Origin: an uncultured Faecalibacterium sp.
Lineage (GTDB): Bacteria > Bacillota > Clostridia > Oscillospirales > Ruminococcaceae
Assembly (NCBI GenBank): GCA_934513205.1
Contig: CAKSWU010000025.1
Location: 1-24,629, forward strand
Direction: 5' to 3'
Length of the DNA stretch: 24,629 nucleotides
Made by a program: the position numbers and the translations under genes. Every line of letters begins with the position of its first letter. The stretch's first letter is position 1. This document shows, piece after piece, positions 1 to 8,445 of this stretch. The notes beneath the pieces are model-generated. The model made no database searches, was not told the origin of the DNA, and saw nothing but the letters and a program-made list of their open reading frames with translations.

Positions 1-12
1 GAACCTCCTGCA

Positions 13-62
13 AACAAAAAACGTACCCGAACCCTTTCTCATAGAGAATTGGGTTCGAGTAC
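13..62 (-). terminator. Rho-independent terminator downstream of the tRNA fragment
   Basis: Positions 23-34 (GTACCCGAACCC) pair with 51-62 (GGGTTCGAGTAC) with one mismatch that becomes a G-U wobble in minus-strand RNA. An inner TTCTC/GAGAA stem lies at 36-48. On the minus strand the hairpin is followed by six T residues (positions 21-16). It lies just past the CCA end of the tRNA fragment at 71-118, where the terminator of the original tRNA gene would be. Confidence 0.7.
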
Positions 63-70
63 GAACTGTA

Positions 71-118
71 TGGTGGAGAATTAGGGACTCGAACCCCAGA
101 CCCCCTGCGTGTGATGCA
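71..118 (-). other. tRNA/tmRNA 3'-end fragment, probable attachment site
   Basis: Read on the minus strand, this stretch ends with a T-arm (GGGG-TTCGAGT-CCCT), an acceptor 3' strand ATTCTCC, a discriminator A and an encoded CCA. A possible anticodon arm with loop ATCACAC sits before it, but one stem pair is mismatched, so the identity (perhaps Val-CAC, or a tmRNA 3' end) is not settled. The matching 5' acceptor strand GGAGAAT and a D-arm are absent upstream, so this is not a complete tRNA gene. A 3' fragment with the terminator kept on its outer side is the usual product of tyrosine-recombinase integration into a tRNA 3' end. Confidence 0.6.
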
Positions 119-444
119 TGATGACTTTTCGATTTTTAGAGCGATGATTCGTTAAATAGACTCGATTTGCTACAGATCTGCTACAAACTGCAGTTTTTCG
201 ACTTGCATCAGTAACCTGTTTTTATATTCTCACTGGCCAAACTTTCAACTCCTATACTCTCCCCTCGCCAAAAAAGTCTCAAATGTTTTGTGTGGTTTGA
301 TGATAGTATTTTCAGTTGACGTATGATACACTGAATTTTAAGGAGTTATTCAGTTGTACTGTGACTACTTATCTAAGCATTTTTACGGACACCAAATCTT
401 GCATATAAAAATGTGAAATCTGCTTTGAAATGGGGTATTTGCTT
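119..444. other. Non-coding stretch between att-like site and AIM24 gene
   Basis: No convincing gene here. Two copies of TGCTACA lie 11 bases apart at 168-174 and 179-185, an arrangement often seen near tyrosine-integrase attachment sites (from memory). A weak promoter candidate is TTGATG (297-302) with TATGAT (322-327) at a long 19-nt spacing. AAGGAG at 340-345 precedes a TTG codon at 354 that opens a 20-codon reading frame to 416; it could be a leader peptide, but nothing else supports it. The base composition is clearly more AT-rich than the genes to the right. Confidence 0.4.
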
Positions 445-1251
445 ATGTTTAAAATCAACAATCTGGCAAATCAGACAAGTCACATCGTCACCGAACAGAA
501 GGGTATCTTCTCCATTGTTGAGCACAATGTCGATTTCTCCGTAGCGCCTTGCAATGCAATGGAAGAATACTATATGAGCCAGATGAATGTCAAACGGAAA
601 CAGGCCATTGCCAATCTCAACGGAAAAGTTGGGCTTGTTCTCCAAGCGGGCGCAATGCAGTACATTGTTGGCAACGTGCAAGCAACCACCGGATTGAAGG
701 GTGTTGGCGACTTCTTAGGCAAAATGGTAAAAAGTTCCGTCACAAAAGAAAGCGCAATCAAGCCGGAGTACGTCGGAACGGGTGTGCTCGTGACCGAACC
801 CACCTATAAATATCTTCTGACCGAAAATGTCGGTGACTGGACAGGCGGTCTTGTAATGGAAGACGGCATGTTCCTGGCCTGTGAATCCACTGTCAAGCAC
901 GAGATTCAGGCACGCTCCTCGCTTTCTTCTGCAGCACTCGGAAATGAAGGACTCTTTAATCTGCGGCTTGCTGGCAATGGTGTATGTGTACTGGAAAGCA
1001 ATGTTCCCCGTTCGGAAATCGTAGAAATCGCCCTTCAAGACGACGTTTTAAAAATTGATGGCAGCTTTGCGATTTGCTGGTCCGGCAGTCTCAGCTTTAC
1101 GGTTGAACGTTCCGGAAAAACCTTGCTTGGTTCTGCCGCATCCGGTGAGGGTCTGGTAAATGTTTATAAGGGAACTGGCAAAGTATGGCTTGCTCCATTA
1201 ACGCCTTCTCAATCACTGGTTAGCGCAACGCATGCAAAAAGTGCAAAGTAA
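445..1251 (+). CDS. AIM24-family protein
   Basis: A 268-residue protein resembling the AIM24 (formerly DUF124/TIGR00266-like) family. These are beta-rich single-domain proteins named after a yeast mitochondrial protein, and their bacterial role is not established. The start at 445 gives the usual MFKINN beginning, with a GGGG ribosome site 9 nt upstream; an in-frame ATG at 430 has no clear site. Typical family features are the Gly-rich central strands around TGGLVMEDG and the C-terminal stretch ending GEGLVNVYKGTGKVWLAPL. No signal peptide or membrane segment is seen. It is transcribed alone toward a bidirectional terminator and has no visible link to the CRISPR genes. The family call is from remembered sequence patterns. 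Confidence 0.8.
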   Translation: MFKINNLANQTSHIVTEQKGIFSIVEHNVDFSVAPCNAMEEYYMSQMNVKRKQAIANLNGKVGLVLQAGAMQYIVGNVQATTGLKGVGDFLGKMVKSSVTKESAIKPEYVGTGVLVTEPTYKYLLTENVGDWTGGLVMEDGMFLACESTVKHEIQARSSLSSAALGNEGLFNLRLAGNGVCVLESNVPRSEIVEIALQDDVLKIDGSFAICWSGSLSFTVERSGKTLLGSAASGEGLVNVYKGTGKVWLAPLTPSQSLVSATHAKSAK

Positions 1252-1306
1252 TTGAACACCTGTTCTTCTTGCTTTCACTGTTTTACTTCTTCAGAGCATT
1301 ATCTTT

Positions 1307-1351
1307 GCAAAAAGCTCTTGGCCTTTAATATAGAGGTCAAGAGCTTTTTGC
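1307..1351. terminator. Bidirectional terminator between convergent genes
   Basis: A long inverted repeat, GCAAAAAGCTCTTG at 1307-1320 against CAAGAGCTTTTTGC at 1338-1351, with extra pairing inside (CCT/AGG). It has an A-run on one side and a T-run on the other, so it can end transcription both from the AIM24 gene (plus) and from the nuclease-helicase operon (minus). Confidence 0.85.
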
Positions 1352-1395
1352 TTGCCGCTGAGCTTCTGCTTCAAAGATTGTGTTCAGCTTAATTT

Positions 1396-1587
1396 TCAAT
1401 CATCTACACTTTGCGTTTCAGATAATTCTTCCCAGTCTTCCGGGTTTCCACACCTACGGAGATACTCATGCCCGCCATCGACTGCACACGATCCGCAAGA
1501 ACAAAATTTGAAATCATGCACAGTGCAGCTTTCAATAACATCCCTGCACTTTTTACACCGGATCATATTTCTCACTATTTTCATCAT
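1396..1587 (-). CDS. Small Cys-rich zinc-ribbon-like protein (DUF7695-like)
   Basis: A 63-residue protein with CxxC at residues 11-14 (RCKKC) and CSC at 29-31, then the motif AVDGGHEYLRR and an acidic C-terminal tail. This layout matches a widespread small family in Firmicutes that I remember as DUF7695, of unknown function; the cysteines suggest zinc binding. The ATG at 1587 is chosen because GGGTG lies 6 nt upstream; an in-frame GTG at 1596 and an ATG at 1584 are alternatives. It begins 34 bases after the stop of the nuclease-helicase gene and is probably its operon partner. A role beside the helicase is only inferred from spacing. Confidence 0.7.
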   Translation of the reverse strand: MMKIVRNMIRCKKCRDVIESCTVHDFKFCSCGSCAVDGGHEYLRRCGNPEDWEELSETQSVDD

Positions 1588-1621
1588 GCACGTCACCCGC
1601 AGTCAATTATCGGCGCTCACA

Positions 1622-3877
1622 TCATTTTTTGAGCCGCAAATAGTATTTTTCAAGGCTCTTATCGCAGACATTCACAATATGCAGCCAATCTTCCCGTGTG
1701 AGCTTGCGGAAGATGATCGGATTTACCTCGATAGTCTCCACATCCTTGCAGCGCATCAGAAATCGCATATCTTCAAAGCGCTTGAAGGGGTTGGAGAGGA
1801 TGTTCTTCTCCACATCCTTCCGGGTATAACCGCCCTTCTGGTAAATGCTGGTGGATTTCTCTGCGATCATCCCGTGCGCCCTGCGGTTCTCGTAGAAGTC
1901 GATGAAGTAGTCCACCACGTCCGGCAGAGCAACTCTGCCGCTGGTGTCCATGTACTCATAGATTGCTTTGAGCAGCACTGGCTTGTAGGAATAGCTCATG
2001 TCCATCGTTTCGATAAATTTCATGAACTTGTCCGCCATATTCTGCGGCGTAATGAGATCCCAGCCATACTGTTTCGCAATGTTGCGGATGCTTTCCTCCC
2101 GGAAATAGTGGAACATCCGCTTATCACCAAAGGGAATCGAAAGGTCCGGTTTGACTTTTCCGTCCTTGATGTAGCGCTCCACCGTCTCGGACTGTACATC
2201 CACCATCCGGACGAACTCGATCTGCGAGATCATATCCTTGACGCTGTTCTGCCAGTTGAAAAGGTCAATGATCTCATAGTCGGACACATCGATTGGCACA
2301 TCCAGCCATGCCTCCGGCTTTTCGCCCTGGAACAGCATATCCTGATCCAGCTTGCGCTTGTTCTCCGGCGCCAGCACATACGCCATAGGCTGATATTTTG
2401 CAATGTCCAGCACCCGGTGCAGGCTATATGGCATATTGAACATATTGGCGTTGTCCACAAAGTCAACCACCAGCAGATCCTCTTTGCCCGGGCAGCGGCG
2501 TGTGCCACGGCCAAGCTGCTGCAAATAGATCGTTTTGGACATGGTCGGGCGCGCCATGAACAGCACCGTGGTATGCGGGCTGTCCCAGCCTTCGTTCAGA
2601 AGGTCGCAGGCACAAAGAACATTGGTCGAGCCGGTTTCATAGTCCTTCAGGATTTTTTCCCGAACCTCAACACGATCCCGCCCGGAAACTGCTTCCGCCT
2701 TCACACCGTTGTCCCGCAGCAACTTTGCAATTTCGGCTGCATGGTCTACGCTGGCACAGAAAATTACTGTCTTTTTGCCGTTGACGTACTTTAGATAGGT
2801 GTCAACGATCAACTGATTGCGTTCCGGGATGAACAGCTTGCTTTCCAGATCCTGCGAATTGTATTTGATGCCGTTGATCCGCACATCGGTCAGGTCGATG
2901 TTAGTCTTGACCCGGATGCAGCGAATCGGCACCAGTACGCCACGCTCTACAGCAGTTTTGAGATCCATTTTGTGGGCAACGTTCTGGAACAGCTCCAGCA
3001 TATCTTCGCCATCGCTGCGTTCCGGAGTGGCGGTCAGACCCAGAATGAACTTCGGGTGGAAGTAGGTGAAAATCTTCTGGTAGGTGTTGGCTGCCGCATG
3101 GTGACATTCGTCCACAATCAGGTAGTCAAAATCTGTAGGCGAGAACTTTTCCAGATCCTTGGAGATACTCTGCACCGTTGCAAAAATGACCGTCTGGGTC
3201 ATATCCTTCTGGCTTCCGGTGTACTCTCCCAAAGTCGCTTCCGACCAGACCTTGGCGAAAGTCTCTTTTGCCTGAGATGCCAGCTTCAGGGCGTTGACCA
3301 GAAATAGCGTGCGTCCGCCCACTGCCTTGGCATCCGTTGCAGCCGTGATGGTTTTTCCAACGCCGGTCGCATGGTACAGTAGCGCAATGGTCTTGCCGTC
3401 CTCTCGCATTTTCTGCAGATTGTCGATGGCTTCCTGCTGGTAATCTCGCAACTCTATCGTCTGCCCCATCTGAACCGGAAGATTCGCTTCAAATGCCTTG
3501 AACATGGGACTGCTGCCCAAGAAAGTAATCAGCTCATCCTTGACCTTTTCCGGTTGCTTTTCCAACTGGCTGTAGATCCAACGGTATACTTTCCAGTTGT
3601 CATAGATCAAGCTGTTCTGCTTCAGGAGGTCATCAGCGTATTTATTTTCGGACACCTTGCTAGGGTTGTGGTAGGTCTCACCGTCAATCTCGATTGCAAT
3701 TTTGGATTCAGGCGATTCCAACGCAAAATCGATATAGCGGTGCCGACCATAGATGTCCACGCAGGGGTACTGGACCTGCAAATTTTCGGTCTTTTCCGGG
3801 CCAAAAGCCTCACAGAAAAGCTGCACAAACAGCTCCTCCGCACGGCTGTTGACACTGGTTGCTTTCATTGGCTCCAT
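1622..3877 (-). CDS. SF2 helicase with N-terminal PD-(D/E)XK nuclease domain
   Basis: 751 residues. The N-terminal ~120 residues carry a DUF559/Vsr-like nuclease core: D50 in RYIDFAL, then IAIEIDG with E63 and D65, followed by YH and the strand WKVYRW. The helicase follows: RDYQQEA Q-motif near 145, Walker A TGVGKT at 171-176, DECH at 256-259, the SAT-like LTATPER, and a second RecA domain ending in a QLGRGTRR motif VI. The C-terminal ~270 residues are unassigned. It likely cuts and remodels nucleic acid, as restriction-type or defence helicase-nucleases do; the target is unknown. Ribosome site AGGAGG lies 5 nt before ATG 3877. It is followed by the zinc-ribbon gene. It resembles no named defence system I can assign with confidence. 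Confidence 0.85.
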   Translation of the reverse strand: MEPMKATSVNSRAEELFVQLFCEAFGPEKTENLQVQYPCVDIYGRHRYIDFALESPESKIAIEIDGETYHNPSKVSENKYADDLLKQNSLIYDNWKVYRWIYSQLEKQPEKVKDELITFLGSSPMFKAFEANLPVQMGQTIELRDYQQEAIDNLQKMREDGKTIALLYHATGVGKTITAATDAKAVGGRTLFLVNALKLASQAKETFAKVWSEATLGEYTGSQKDMTQTVIFATVQSISKDLEKFSPTDFDYLIVDECHHAAANTYQKIFTYFHPKFILGLTATPERSDGEDMLELFQNVAHKMDLKTAVERGVLVPIRCIRVKTNIDLTDVRINGIKYNSQDLESKLFIPERNQLIVDTYLKYVNGKKTVIFCASVDHAAEIAKLLRDNGVKAEAVSGRDRVEVREKILKDYETGSTNVLCACDLLNEGWDSPHTTVLFMARPTMSKTIYLQQLGRGTRRCPGKEDLLVVDFVDNANMFNMPYSLHRVLDIAKYQPMAYVLAPENKRKLDQDMLFQGEKPEAWLDVPIDVSDYEIIDLFNWQNSVKDMISQIEFVRMVDVQSETVERYIKDGKVKPDLSIPFGDKRMFHYFREESIRNIAKQYGWDLITPQNMADKFMKFIETMDMSYSYKPVLLKAIYEYMDTSGRVALPDVVDYFIDFYENRRAHGMIAEKSTSIYQKGGYTRKDVEKNILSNPFKRFEDMRFLMRCKDVETIEVNPIIFRKLTREDWLHIVNVCDKSLEKYYLRLKK

Positions 3878-3921
3878 GGTGGCCTCCTAAAACGATATTC
3901 CCAATTAAGATTTATAATTTT

Positions 3922-3950
3922 ATTATATCATACGCAAAAAGCTCTGTATA
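3922..3950 (-). promoter_or_regulatory. Promoter of the nuclease-helicase operon
   Basis: On the minus strand, TATACA (3950-3945) and TATAAT (3927-3922) are separated by 17 nt, about 45 bases before the ATG at 3877. The -10 box is perfect and the -35 box matches four of six positions. The surrounding DNA is AT-rich. Confidence 0.6.
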
Positions 3951-4147
3951 GTTTGTTTCTTTGGCAAGGTTTTCTGTCCTTGCTGCTTAATTCTATACCT
4001 TTATAAGAGAACTCATTGATTTTTTATTTGACTGACGTTTCCAAAAAATAACCATAAATTTTTTCTCAAAAGACTTAACTCTACTGCATCCATGGGCTTC
4101 TACTAAGCGAAGACACTTACAGTTGGAAGTGAAAGCGGGGTTTTACC

Positions 4148-5182
4148 ATGGATTATAATGCAGTTTTGAATCGTGTACGCCCGATGCTGACGAACGGCAA
4201 TCACCTGTCTGCGCAAGGCTTTGATGCGCTGTTTGGTTCCTGTTCTCAGCAGGAACAGGAGCATCTGCTGGCCGAGCTGGCGGGGCTCGGCATCCTAGTG
4301 GATACCAGCGCCGCTATACCCAGCAGCAGAAAGGCCACTTCTTTCTGCCGCAGCGACTTTACCTCCAAGCAGCTTTGGTCTATGACCAACGAGCAGCTCT
4401 GCGTATTGGCACAGCAGGGTGATGAGAGCGCCAAGGATATCCTCGTGCGCAAGACCGCCGGTTTTGTCCACCTGATGGCCCGCAGAGTTCCGCAACTGCT
4501 CGCCCATAGCTGCCTGACCGAGGAGGACAACTTCCAGAACGGCATTCTGGGACTGTTTACTGCGGTCCAGCGGTTCGATGCGCTGCAGGGCTACAGCTTC
4601 CTGACCTACGCCGCCTACTGGATTCGCCAGTCCATCCTGCGCGAAGCCATCAACACCGGCCTTACGGTACGCATCCCGGTACACTATTTTGACACGCTCT
4701 GCCGGGTGCGTGTCGTCTGCACCACCTGCATGCAGCTGGATGGTCCGGATCTCTGGCGTGCCATTGCCGAGGCTGAAACCGGCAGCGGTCACCCCTGCAC
4801 GGTGGAGCAGGCGCGCCGCTACCTGAGCGACATGCTCGTTTACCTCAACGTTACCAGCCTGAACCTTATGGTCGGCGAGAGCCACGACACCGAACTTGCG
4901 GAGCTTCTGGCGGATGACGTCAGCCCCGATCCTGTGGACACTGTGAGCGAGAACGAGACCGTTCAGGAAGTCCGGTTGCTTCTTTCTCAGCTTCCCGAAC
5001 GCGAGTCCACTGTTCTCCGGCTGCGCTACGGTATCCCGGATGACCGCTGCCGTACACTGGACGAGATCGGTGCGCAGCTGGGCGTCACGCGGGAACGTAT
5101 CCGCCAGATTCAGGTGCGTGCCGAGCGCCACCTGCGGGAGATGCTGAAGCGCCGCTCCTCATCCACCCTTTTTGCTGCCTGA
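4148..5182 (+). CDS. Sigma-70 family RNA polymerase sigma factor, RpoD-like
   Basis: 344 residues with a primary-type sigma layout. Residues 1-52 resemble region 1.1 (helices ending LLAELAGLGILVD). Region 2 spans about 75-170, with LGLFTAVQRFDALQGYSFLTYAAYWIRQSI carrying the core-binding and -10 recognition helices. Region 3 is about 171-240. Region 4 is about 275-335 with LPERES, then the HTH RTLDEIGAQLGVTRERIRQIQ. It is much shorter than a housekeeping RpoD and divergent in region 3, so an alternative sigma with primary ancestry is likely. The ATG has GGGG 8 nt upstream. A possible promoter is TTGACT at 4028, but its -10 is poor. The helicase gene starts 27 nt after its stop, so the two are probably co-transcribed. 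Confidence 0.9.
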   Translation: MDYNAVLNRVRPMLTNGNHLSAQGFDALFGSCSQQEQEHLLAELAGLGILVDTSAAIPSSRKATSFCRSDFTSKQLWSMTNEQLCVLAQQGDESAKDILVRKTAGFVHLMARRVPQLLAHSCLTEEDNFQNGILGLFTAVQRFDALQGYSFLTYAAYWIRQSILREAINTGLTVRIPVHYFDTLCRVRVVCTTCMQLDGPDLWRAIAEAETGSGHPCTVEQARRYLSDMLVYLNVTSLNLMVGESHDTELAELLADDVSPDPVDTVSENETVQEVRLLLSQLPERESTVLRLRYGIPDDRCRTLDEIGAQLGVTRERIRQIQVRAERHLREMLKRRSSSTLFAA

Positions 5183-5209
5183 TTTTTTGACCTGATGGAG
5201 GATTTTGCC

Positions 5210-8200
5210 ATGAATACATTGCTTTGTTCTTATCTTTCCGCCCATGCTGCTGAGGATACTCTGTTTGTCTTGTGGGGTTTTTCTTCGGAGGACGCCGGTC
5301 TTCCGCGTCCTTCTCTGGATGCTTTGCTGCAGCAGCGCCTGTCCCGCTACCTGAGCAGTCTGCTGCAGCAGAACCCCTGTGTGATCACCGCAGAGGAGTT
5401 TGCCCTGCATGCCGATACCCTTGCGCAGGAGTTCCCGCACATCATTCTGGTGCAGAACACCTGCTACCGCACGCTGCTCCCTGTGTCTGTGACGCTTACG
5501 CCGGAGATGCAGTCCGGCCTTCTGAGCCACTTTGACCCGGAAACGCCGCAGGATACTCCGCTGCCCGGCATTGAACCCTGCCTGCGTGTCTACTCCAACC
5601 TGCTGCATACGGAGGAAGGCATTGCCTGCTGCATTCCTTTGGACGCTCTGCTGCGTCAGTACCCGCAGGTCGAGCGCGTATCGTTTGGTGCAGCACCGCA
5701 TACGGTTCCCGAAACTTCCGCCATCAGCTCTGCCTTTGCGCTTACCGGAGAAGCCGATTATTTCTGCCTCGTGCAGCAGCTGCGTCGCGGCAAAACGCTC
5801 TGCGTTTCAGCCGACAGCTTCATCGGCGATGAAGCTGGTCTTGCCGCCAGCCTTGCGGCGCTGGCTGGCGCTTTTCCCGGTCAGCTTTCCAGAGCGCATG
5901 CGCAGACGATGCAGCCAGAGCGCCCCGTCTGCCCGGAGGCGCGCACCCTTCTGCAGCAGCACTGGGGTTACCCGGATTTTCTCCCGCTGGATGTCTACGA
6001 CCTGGACGCTCTGCATCGCGGCGAGAAGAAGCTGCGCACCATCACCCAGGAGGACATCATCGATGACCTCATCCAGCAGGCAGAGCTTTGCCGTGCAGGG
6101 CAGACTTACCGCGACCTGTTCGTTACCGCATCTACCGGTGCGGGCAAGAGCGTGATGTTCCAGATCCCGGCCATTGATCTGGCCGAGAAGTACGGGATGG
6201 TCACGCTGGTGATCTCGCCGCTGATCGGCCTGATGAACGATCAGGTACAGGGCATGGAGAAGCACCGCTACGCCAAAGCCCGCACCATCAACTCCGACAT
6301 CCCGCCCATGGTCAAGAAGACCGTTGCGCAGGAGGTGCAGGAAGGCCGCTGCGACATCCTGTATCTTTCGCCGGAGTCCCTGCTGAGCCGCAGCGATATC
6401 TCCGACCTGATCGGCGACCGTGCCATCGGCCTGCTGATCGTGGACGAGGCCCATATTGTGACCACCTGGGGCAAGCAGTTCCGTCCGGACTACTGGTTTC
6501 TGGGTGACTACGTGAACAAGCTGCGGAAACAGCAGCTGAACGGTCCGCACCAGCATGCCTTTGTCACCGCCACCTTTACGGCCACGGCCACCTATGGCGG
6601 CGAGGAGGACATGTACCGCGAGACCCTGCGCAGCCTGCACATGTCGCCGGACCCCATCGTTTATCTTGGCTGCGTGCGCCGCCGCAACATCGAGCTGTGC
6701 ATCCGGGAGGTTCCCCGCGTGACCGGCCGCCGGGAGTACGAGCTTGACAAGTTCCAGGCTCTGACCGGGCAGATCACCGCCGCACTGGAGCAGGGGCAGA
6801 AGACCCTGATCTACTTTCCCACCGTCAGTCTGCTGGAGCGCTTCTACACCCATTGCCTTGCACAGCGGCTGGGCAAGGCTGTGACCCGCTACCACGCGCA
6901 GCTTTCCGGCGAAGCCAAAGCGGAGAATCTGGAGGATTTCCGCAGCGGCAAGCGCCGGATCATGCTTGCCACCAAGGCCTTTGGCATGGGCATCGACATC
7001 CCAGACATTGCTCTGGTGCTGCACTTTGCCCCCACCGGTAACCTGTGTGATTACACACAGGAGATCGGCCGCGCCGCCCGTGACCCGGAGATCCAGGGTC
7101 GTGCCGTGTACGAGCACATGGCCAACGACTTCAAGCACATCAACCGCCTGCACGGCCTTTCCAGCATTCAGCCCTGGCAGCTGGTGCAGGTGATGCGCAA
7201 GGTGCTGCAGCTGTATCGCCAGCACCGCGCCAGCCAGCCGGCCACTGCCACCAAGCACCGCAACGAGCTTCTGGTGGATGCCGAGAGCTTCGCCTACATC
7301 TTTGCCAGCCCTAACGGTGAGCACCAGCAGGACCCGCTGGCCAAGGTCAAGACCGCCATGCTGCTGATCCAGAAGGACAGCGAAGCACGCGGCTATGCGC
7401 CCTTCATCATGCGGCCCTCTCCTCTGTTCACCCACGGGTATTTCCTGCTCAGCAGCGCCGATGCCGCCGCAGTCAACCGCATCTGTACCGGTGCTGCCAC
7501 CCTGCAGGATGAGGCCGCCGGGGTCTACGACGTAGACCTTGCCCGCCTGTGGAGCAGCCGCTGGCAGAACGATTTTTCCTTCCCGCAGTTCAAGTATCTG
7601 CTATACATCCACAGCGACAAGCTGCCGCTGAATGCCCAGCTGCACCTGACCCCCGCCATGCAGCTGACGCTGGAGTGGCACGCCAATGCGGATGCCCGTT
7701 TTTCCGTACTACTGCGCGCCCTGAAGGAGATCTTCTTCGAGGCTGCCCGCAGCGGCCAGTATCTCTACGATCGGGATGCCGCCGCCCGGCTGGCGCAGGC
7801 CACGGGTCTGAGCAGCACCCGTGCCACCAGTGCAGTGCGCGTAGTGCTGGCGGCCGTGCAGTCCTGGCAGCAGCATTCGCCCCGCCTGCAGCACACCCGT
7901 GTGCTGCGCCGCGGCACCACGCAGGAAGGCGCAGAGTACAGTGTCGTGGACCCATTCATCAGCGAGTTTTTCCACTGGCTGGAGCAGAGCTTTGCTGTTC
8001 TGCACAGCGGCGAGACCTGCCGCTATCTGCCGGTGAACGATTCTGTGCAGGGCAGCGAGCGTCTGACCCCGGCTCTGGGCGTTCTGGAAGAGCTGGACCT
8101 GCTCCACTTTGCCCTGCTGGGCGGCTCCAACAGCCGCCTGTACCTCTATATCAACCAGACCCAGACCCTGGAACTGGCTGACCGCGGCTTTTACCGCAAC

Positions 8201-8365
8201 CACCTGCTGGAGCGCATTGCCCAGCGCCACACCGATGCTGTGCGGCTGATGAGCTGGCTGTTTACCAGCGGCTTTTCCAGCGAGCAGCTTTGGGACCGCA
8301 TCGAGGAATACTTCCTTGGCCTGCCCATTCAGGGCTTTGACGCCCCTTCTGCCGAATCGAGGTGA
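5210..8365 (+). CDS. RecQ-like SF2 DNA helicase, 1051 aa
   Basis: The first ~250 residues are unassigned. The helicase core follows: Walker A STGAGKS with K313, LVISPLIGLMNDQV (RecQ-like motif Ia), DEAH at 412-415, the TATFTATATYGGEE motif III region, the second RecA domain with RYHAQLSG and TKAFGMGIDIPDI, and motif VI QEIGRAARDP at 617-626. The long C-terminal part (about 640-1051) has no zinc cluster or HRDC domain that I can see, so it is not a housekeeping RecQ. ATG 5210 is chosen because GGAGGA sits 7 nt upstream; the in-frame ATG at 5195 overlaps that site. It follows the sigma gene by 27 nt and is followed by CRISPR array 1. DpdF-type and other defence RecQ-like helicases are possible relatives. 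Confidence 0.85.
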   Translation: MNTLLCSYLSAHAAEDTLFVLWGFSSEDAGLPRPSLDALLQQRLSRYLSSLLQQNPCVITAEEFALHADTLAQEFPHIILVQNTCYRTLLPVSVTLTPEMQSGLLSHFDPETPQDTPLPGIEPCLRVYSNLLHTEEGIACCIPLDALLRQYPQVERVSFGAAPHTVPETSAISSAFALTGEADYFCLVQQLRRGKTLCVSADSFIGDEAGLAASLAALAGAFPGQLSRAHAQTMQPERPVCPEARTLLQQHWGYPDFLPLDVYDLDALHRGEKKLRTITQEDIIDDLIQQAELCRAGQTYRDLFVTASTGAGKSVMFQIPAIDLAEKYGMVTLVISPLIGLMNDQVQGMEKHRYAKARTINSDIPPMVKKTVAQEVQEGRCDILYLSPESLLSRSDISDLIGDRAIGLLIVDEAHIVTTWGKQFRPDYWFLGDYVNKLRKQQLNGPHQHAFVTATFTATATYGGEEDMYRETLRSLHMSPDPIVYLGCVRRRNIELCIREVPRVTGRREYELDKFQALTGQITAALEQGQKTLIYFPTVSLLERFYTHCLAQRLGKAVTRYHAQLSGEAKAENLEDFRSGKRRIMLATKAFGMGIDIPDIALVLHFAPTGNLCDYTQEIGRAARDPEIQGRAVYEHMANDFKHINRLHGLSSIQPWQLVQVMRKVLQLYRQHRASQPATATKHRNELLVDAESFAYIFASPNGEHQQDPLAKVKTAMLLIQKDSEARGYAPFIMRPSPLFTHGYFLLSSADAAAVNRICTGAATLQDEAAGVYDVDLARLWSSRWQNDFSFPQFKYLLYIHSDKLPLNAQLHLTPAMQLTLEWHANADARFSVLLRALKEIFFEAARSGQYLYDRDAAARLAQATGLSSTRATSAVRVVLAAVQSWQQHSPRLQHTRVLRRGTTQEGAEYSVVDPFISEFFHWLEQSFAVLHSGETCRYLPVNDSVQGSERLTPALGVLEELDLLHFALLGGSNSRLYLYINQTQTLELADRGFYRNHLLERIAQRHTDAVRLMSWLFTSGFSSEQLWDRIEEYFLGLPIQGFDAPSAESR

Positions 8366-8370
8366 TCTTT

Positions 8371-8445
8371 ATGGCTTATCATTTCTACTCCATCCGCGCT
8401 TCTCCGGTGTATGGTTCTTTTCTTTTGACTCAATGTGTGGTATAG
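8371..8445 (+). CDS. Possible 24-residue peptide or truncated gene start
   Basis: GAGGTGAT, which overlaps the stop codon of the RecQ-like helicase, is ideally placed before ATG 8371. The frame reads MAYHFYSIRASPVYGSFLL and ends at a TAG that is part of the TATAGT box in front of array 1. A strong ribosome site with so short a frame suggests either a translationally coupled peptide or the 5' remnant of a third operon gene whose body was lost when array 1 arrived. There is no homology evidence. Confidence 0.3.
   Translation: MAYHFYSIRASPVYGSFLLTQCVV

Noticed and set aside
71..150. A complete tRNA gene on the minus strand
   Set aside because: No 5' acceptor strand or D-arm is found; only the 3' part folds.
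3951..4147. Riboswitch or T-box before the sigma factor gene
   Set aside because: No conserved element or terminator-like hairpin is seen; only a weak TTGACT box at 4028.
5807..7435. 542-codon minus-strand open frame inside the RecQ-like helicase
   Set aside because: It is antisense to a gene with clear helicase motifs, has no family features, and arises from GC-rich codon bias.
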